DNA of 8,576 bases. Source: Acidobacteriaceae bacterium (GTDB taxonomy: Bacteria > Acidobacteriota > Terriglobia > Terriglobales > Acidobacteriaceae). Positions 4,769-8,576 of this stretch are shown here, piece after piece (positions within the stretch are counted from its first letter, which is position 1; each line of letters begins with the position of its first letter). The stretch is taken from NCBI GenBank assembly GCA_003165095.1, contig PLSH01000162.1:32152-40727 (forward strand), given 5' to 3'. The notes beneath the pieces were generated by a model, which saw only the letters and a list, made by a program, of their open reading frames with translations, had not been told where the DNA came from and did no database searches. Position numbers and translations under genes: made by a program.

Positions 4769-7558
4769 CTAGAACGTGAAATTGGACTGGAAGGAAATGA
4801 GGCGGTTGCCGGGCGATGGATTGCTGAACACGCCGCCGGCGAGCGATTGCGTCTTGTTGAAGAGCGGTGAGAGAAGGACACCGTTGGGAGTTCCCAGGTT
4901 GACCATGTTGAAGACGTTTGAGGCGCCCAGTGCCAGAGTCAGGTTGTATCTGCGCGGGGCAGCTGCGTCCAGGCGGACTGCCGTGCTGCCGCCGCTCAAA
5001 CCGCGGCCGCTCACGCTGGTTCCCGTCTGGTAGTTGAGGCCCTCGCCGGCCGTCTTGATTTTGGGACCGATGCCAATGACTTTACTGATGCGGGCGTGGT
5101 AAACGGCATTAGCGGGTCCGGTGCCGATGTCGTAAGGGACGATTTGTTCACCCTTGCCGACTGGATCGGTATCGAGGCATCCGTACTGCGTGGAGACGAC
5201 GCCTGCCGTGCCGCAGGAGCCATAGGTTGGCCGGGCGTTGAACTGATTGTCGGCGGTCAGGTCGTCGCCGATGGTGAGGTTATAAGGCGTGCCGGATTGC
5301 GCCACCAGCAGCGACGCAAAGACAATGCCCCAGGGCCCTGTGTAGCTGTTGATGAATATGAGCCGCTGCCGGTAGCCGAAGCTGGCGCGGCCGTAATCGA
5401 GCCCCGGATTCTGCGCCGCGGAGGGAAAGGAATTGACGCCCTGCGTATCGCTTTTGGCCTCATTCAGCATGTAAGTGCCGTTGACCACCAGGTGCTTGAG
5501 TTGAACACTGGACGTGAAGATGAGCTGATTCTGGCGGTAGAATCCGCCCGACTGGAACTGGTAGTTGTAGATGCCGGGCGTGGCCCCGGTGACGGTGTAC
5601 GTGGAGGGATCGAACGCTGGTGCGTTTACGTTGTTGGTGAGGTATTGATGCACGCCCTGGGTGTAGAGCCAGGTCACATTCGCGGAGATTTGTTTGGTGA
5701 TCTGCCGGTCTACGCCGATTCCGGACTGCATGTCGAGAGCCGCGTGGAAATGGGGATCGACGGTGTGATAGGCGGGAATGGATGAGCTGGCTGAAGCCGG
5801 ATTGTCATTGACGTAACTCTGCTGGTTGATGCGGTTATCGTGAATGGCCTCGATGATATAGGGCGTGCCGGAATCGGTGCTGAAGAAATTTGGCACGGTG
5901 AAACGGTTGTAGAACCACCCGTAACCTGCGCGGACTACGGTCTTCGCCGGCGTTTTGCCGGAGCGGTCGGGATTCCATGCCAGAGCCAGCCGGGGCGCCC
6001 AGTCGGCGCGATCGTGAATGCGGTTCTGGCCCTCGAAGCGGAGACCCGCGGCGACGATGAAGTTCGGCTTCCAGTGCCAGTCGTCCTGAAAGAAGAGGGA
6101 GCCGTCAAAGAGCAGCACGCGGGCCAGCGGGTTGCTGATGACCGTGGCGAAATACTGGCTTGGGGCGTTCGCCTGATAAGCAGCGATGGAGTTGAAGGTA
6201 TAGGTTCCGTTGGCGCCGGAGGTGGAGTAACTGGAATCGTCATAGGCGCGCAGTCGCGTGCCGAATCGAAGTGCATGCGTGCCAGTTGTGGCTGTCGAGT
6301 AGTTCTGCAACTCAAAGTTATTCTGGCTGTCGCGGGCTACGCCGGCACTGCTGCCTCCAGAGGTGAATGCGCCTTGCACAATGACGGTTGGCGTCAGCGA
6401 TGAAGGCTCCTGATTGTTGAGAATGTGACGCCACTGGAAGTGGGTCTCGTTGACGAACCGGGAGTTGATGAGGATGGTATCGCCGAGTTGCAGATCGTTT
6501 TCGTCGCTGATTACGCTGCTGGCCTGGGAAGGCAGGTTCAGCGCGCCCACTCCGCTTCCGGATTGACTGATGCGATAGAAGGAATCGCGGATGGTGACCG
6601 TATTGATGCTGCCAAGCTGAAGATCGAGGCGCGGATTGACCGACAGATAGTCGATGGGCGCGGGAAAGGCTTCAGTGATGCCGGCGCTGGTGTTCAGCGG
6701 GTTGATGGCGTCCACCATGGACTGATTTTGGCGGGAGGCGTAAAAACCGTTGAAGAAATAGGAGGCATTTTTGGAGATCGGTCCGGCGAGATTGCCACCG
6801 ATGGAGTATTGGTAGTAGCTGGGCTGCTGGGTGACCAAGGGGTTGGCAGTGTTGAGCGCGGAAGTATCGCCGTAGCCATTGACGCTACCCTGAAATTTTT
6901 GCGAGCCGGGTTTAGTGATGATCTCGACACGCCCGTAGCCGATGCGGTCGAACTCGGCGGAGAAGGGATTCTGGTTGACGCGGACTTCAAGGATCGAGGA
7001 TTTGGGCGGAATCTGGCCGCCCGCGAACCCATCGATGTAAATCTGGCCGCCGTTGGGACCCGCGGCCGGGCCGGCCAGCGCCTGCAATTCGTTTTGGAGT
7101 TCGGTGGGATCGTCGGAGAGTGCGTCAAGAGCGCTGCCCTTCAAGATCGTGGCGCTGGCCGTCTGATCGGAATTGACGCCGACCCCGTGATTCTGCCCGG
7201 TGACCGTAATCTCCTGTTGCTCGATGGCGATGGCCAGAGGCAGATTCAACTCCTTCACCTGGCCGGCGGCGATGGCAATGTTTTGGATTTTGAGGGGCGC
7301 GAACCCCTTGGCGGAGGTGGATACGGCGTAAGAGCCGGGAGCAAGAGCGCGAAACTCATAGCGACCGTCGGCGCCCGATTGGGTCTCAAGAACCTGGTTA
7401 GCGCCGATTAGCACGATCTGGGCGCCGGGCACTGCGGCGCCGCTGGGATCGAGTACCGTGCCGTGGAGTGCAGCGGTCTGGGCCGCGGCCCGCCCGGAGA
7501 GCGGCAACGGTGCGAGGAGCAACAGGAAGAGGCCCAGAATTCGCAGCTTGAACGTCAT
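4769..7558 (-). CDS. TonB-dependent receptor with N-terminal carboxypeptidase-regulatory-like domain (Oar-like outer-membrane protein)
   Basis: An outer-membrane beta-barrel transporter probably energised through TonB; the substrate is unknown. From ATG 7558 it has 929 residues. A signal peptide (FKLR, then a leucine-rich core) likely ends at the AAA-QT site near residue 26. A CarboxypepD_reg/CnaB-like beta domain follows at about 30-120, with LHGTVLDPSGAAVPGA, DGRYEFRALAPGSY and KGF. Next is QQEITVTG (114-121), which may serve as a TonB box. The plug covers about 130-225 (NGGQIYIDGF; FSAEFDRIGYGRVEIITKPGS), then the barrel to the C-terminal SNFTF, whose last residue is the phenylalanine typical of barrel proteins. 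The frame extends 12 codons upstream to ATG 7594, but only ATG 7558 has AGGAG before it (spacing only 3 bases) and starts directly at the signal peptide. It is somewhat short beside the usual 1000-1200-residue acidobacterial members, but appears complete. No SusD-like, TonB or peptidase partner gene adjoins. Confidence 0.92.
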   Translation of the reverse strand: MTFKLRILGLFLLLLAPLPLSGRAAAQTAALHGTVLDPSGAAVPGAQIVLIGANQVLETQSGADGRYEFRALAPGSYAVSTSAKGFAPLKIQNIAIAAGQVKELNLPLAIAIEQQEITVTGQNHGVGVNSDQTASATILKGSALDALSDDPTELQNELQALAGPAAGPNGGQIYIDGFAGGQIPPKSSILEVRVNQNPFSAEFDRIGYGRVEIITKPGSQKFQGSVNGYGDTSALNTANPLVTQQPSYYQYSIGGNLAGPISKNASYFFNGFYASRQNQSMVDAINPLNTSAGITEAFPAPIDYLSVNPRLDLQLGSINTVTIRDSFYRISQSGSGVGALNLPSQASSVISDENDLQLGDTILINSRFVNETHFQWRHILNNQEPSSLTPTVIVQGAFTSGGSSAGVARDSQNNFELQNYSTATTGTHALRFGTRLRAYDDSSYSTSGANGTYTFNSIAAYQANAPSQYFATVISNPLARVLLFDGSLFFQDDWHWKPNFIVAAGLRFEGQNRIHDRADWAPRLALAWNPDRSGKTPAKTVVRAGYGWFYNRFTVPNFFSTDSGTPYIIEAIHDNRINQQSYVNDNPASASSSIPAYHTVDPHFHAALDMQSGIGVDRQITKQISANVTWLYTQGVHQYLTNNVNAPAFDPSTYTVTGATPGIYNYQFQSGGFYRQNQLIFTSSVQLKHLVVNGTYMLNEAKSDTQGVNSFPSAAQNPGLDYGRASFGYRQRLIFINSYTGPWGIVFASLLVAQSGTPYNLTIGDDLTADNQFNARPTYGSCGTAGVVSTQYGCLDTDPVGKGEQIVPYDIGTGPANAVYHARISKVIGIGPKIKTAGEGLNYQTGTSVSGRGLSGGSTAVRLDAAAPRRYNLTLALGASNVFNMVNLGTPNGVLLSPLFNKTQSLAGGVFSNPSPGNRLISFQSNFTF

Positions 7559-7819
7559 GATCTCCTGATCGCGCCGGTAGTTTCCGGCAGACATAAAGCC
7601 GAGCGAATGCCTGCAAGCGGTCCACGCTGCGGCAGACCATCTTCGACTGCGCGAAAAAAATCACAGACCCAGGAAAAAATGCGGCAAGTAAGGCCGGCGT
7701 CTTCCTGGGCGGGGAATCAATTCCTCCCAAGACCCGGATGGAAAAACTTTAAATGGACGCCGACAGGAAGTTTCTCATGTCCGGGGGCCAGTTTCAAAGA
7801 GAATTGAATTGCACAGGTT
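7559..7819. other. Intergenic region between the SprT-like gene and the TonB receptor gene
   Basis: These 261 bases hold the receptor's ribosome site (AGGAG on the minus strand, 7566-7562), two A-tracts (7654-7660 and 7674-7679) whose starts are 20 bp apart, and the dyad at 7706-7729. Frames open on either strand here show no recognisable protein. No convincing -35/-10 pair for the receptor and no T-run terminator for the SprT-like gene could be placed. Confidence 0.5.
7706..7729. promoter_or_regulatory. Dyad upstream of the TonB receptor gene
   Basis: Left arm TGGG-CGG-GGAAT (7706-7717) and right arm ATTCC-T-CCCA (7720-7729) pair over nine bases, with a small asymmetric internal loop and only CA between the arms. 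It is about 150 bases upstream of the receptor start and 90 bases after the SprT-like stop. With no following T-run, it fits an operator-like palindrome better than a terminator. Confidence 0.3.
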
Positions 7820-8512
7820 CTACAGCCGCCGTATAAAAGCCAGCGCCTCAGCCAATTGCGGAAAGCGCGCTTCCTCGGCTTTGAATTCGCGGGAGTGGAC
7901 GCAGCGTCGCAGCCCGCGCATTCTGACGGGGTGTTTCAGGTGCAGCATCTCGTGGTAAAGCAGGTATTCAACGGCATACCTCGGGCTCGACGGGCGGTCA
8001 AAGACGCGGCTGACTACGATGGTGTTGTGAGCCGCGTCGTAGTGGCCCAGCGAGCGCTTGGCCAGGTGTTCGCTCCAGGTAAGTTCGGGACGCCCCAACA
8101 GGCCGCCGAAAAATCGCATGTTGAGCGAGTCGAAGACCTCGTCGAGGTGAAAGAAGCGGCCTTCGGGACCGAAGAAGCGTTTGCTGCCGCGGGCGTGGCG
8201 GATCAGTTCCGTTTGCCGGACGACTGCGGCCGAGGAGGCAAAACGCTTGTAACGCAGCTCATGGGCGGGGTTGATCTGCTTCTTGTCGTATAGCTTGGCC
8301 AGCAGAATATGGGCGATGGCGTGGATCACGGGTTCCGGCGCGCCTTCGAGCAAGTCGGAGAGGCTGACCAGAATCTGACCTTCCCGCAGCCGTATGGTGG
8401 TGTTCAGCGAGGTGAAGCGGCGAAAGCGAATCGTAATGGGCGGCATCGGCGCCCGCGGGCGAAGCGCCCGGTACTCTTCCTGAAAGATGGGGGCAAAATT
8501 GGGGGTCACCAA
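7820..8512 (-). CDS. SprT-like zinc metallopeptidase domain protein
   Basis: A predicted cytoplasmic zinc-dependent protease; the substrate is unknown. In the 230-residue product the C-terminal half carries the SprT pattern: FDSLNMRFFGG (127-137), PELTWSE (142-148), LGHYDAAHNTIVVS (155-168), then YHEMLHLKHP with HExxH at 187-191 (H187 and H191 as zinc ligands, E188 catalytic), and H206 in VHSREF as the third ligand. The N-terminal 100 residues are less familiar and may be a degenerate copy of the same fold. There is no signal peptide. The start is uncertain: the longest reading begins with TTG at 8512, directly followed by GTG at 8509, neither with a Shine-Dalgarno; an ATG at residue 23 is also possible. 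The YgjP/DUF45 family is an alternative name for the domain, but the spacing to the third ligand and the WS...LG motif favour SprT. Confidence 0.82.
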   Translation of the reverse strand: MVTPNFAPIFQEEYRALRPRAPMPPITIRFRRFTSLNTTIRLREGQILVSLSDLLEGAPEPVIHAIAHILLAKLYDKKQINPAHELRYKRFASSAAVVRQTELIRHARGSKRFFGPEGRFFHLDEVFDSLNMRFFGGLLGRPELTWSEHLAKRSLGHYDAAHNTIVVSRVFDRPSSPRYAVEYLLYHEMLHLKHPVRMRGLRRCVHSREFKAEEARFPQLAEALAFIRRL

Positions 8513-8531
8513 TTGGAGGATAGCAAAGAGC

Positions 8532-8576
8532 AGGGAATAGGGAATAGGGGAAGGAGTGAAGAAGTGAAGAAGTGAA
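8532..8576. repeat. Short tandem repeats at the right edge
   Basis: Two copies of a GGGAATA heptamer (8533-8546) are followed by GGGGAAGG and then two and a half copies of the 8-base unit AGTGAAGA (8555-8576), which runs to the window end. They lie directly upstream of the SprT-like gene. The tract is purine-rich on the plus strand and may continue beyond the edge. Confidence 0.6.

Noticed and set aside
6425..7411. Long open frame of 328 codons on the plus strand, opposite the TonB receptor gene
   Set aside because: It lies wholly inside a well-supported gene; its composition is the usual mirror of GC-rich codon use, and it shows no recognisable domain.
7398..7807. Open frames on both strands over the start of the receptor gene and its upstream gap
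   Set aside because: They overlap the signal peptide region out of frame, have low-complexity or arginine-rich products and no ribosome site that stands out.
8451..8470. GC-rich hairpin (CGGGCG-AAG-CGCCCG) and the adjoining 10-bp palindrome GCCCGCGGGC
   Set aside because: They lie inside the SprT-like coding region, where the ALRPRAP codons explain the sequence; there is no T-run and no gene end nearby.

Overview
The window is ordinary-looking bacterial chromosome, GC-rich at roughly 60 %, with seven protein genes and no RNA gene, CRISPR array, insertion sequence or phage gene that I can see. The best guess for the source is an Acidobacteriota (Terriglobia-like) genome. This rests on the large Oar-type TonB-dependent receptor with an N-terminal carboxypeptidase-regulatory domain, the double-GAF SpoIIE phosphatase, the unusual Lgt-like protein and the style of the intergenic repeats. 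It is an inference, not a proof.

Layout, left to right. Bases 1-185 are the 5' end of aroA (EPSP synthase) on the minus strand, running off the left edge. A 140-base gap follows, holding the aroA ribosome binding site and a dispersed-repeat sequence. Bases 326-2137 (minus) encode a GAF-GAF-PP2C (SpoIIE/RsbU-like) phosphatase. A 175-base gap then carries heptamer repeats in inverted orientation. Next come deoC (2313-3068, minus) and hpt (3224-3778, minus), separated by a gap with a good deoC promoter and an overlapping dyad. A divergent intergenic region of 117 bases, rich in palindromes, separates hpt from an lgt-like membrane protein (3896-4681, plus), the only plus-strand gene. It converges on a 929-residue TonB-dependent receptor (4769-7558, minus). 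After a 261-base gap comes a SprT-like zinc metallopeptidase (7820 to about 8512, minus), with short tandem repeats at the right edge.

Functionally, hpt and deoC are both nucleotide/nucleoside salvage genes. AroA belongs to the shikimate pathway. The Lgt-like protein and the receptor are envelope proteins, and the phosphatase is a signalling protein. The gaps (about 117-261 bases) and separate start signals suggest mostly independent transcription rather than one operon.

I found no clear new biological system. The points most worth a second look are: an Lgt homologue lacking several residues important in E. coli Lgt; a possible degenerate internal duplication in the SprT-like protein; dyad elements at the deoC promoter and in the hpt/lgt divergent region; and two kinds of intergenic repeat.
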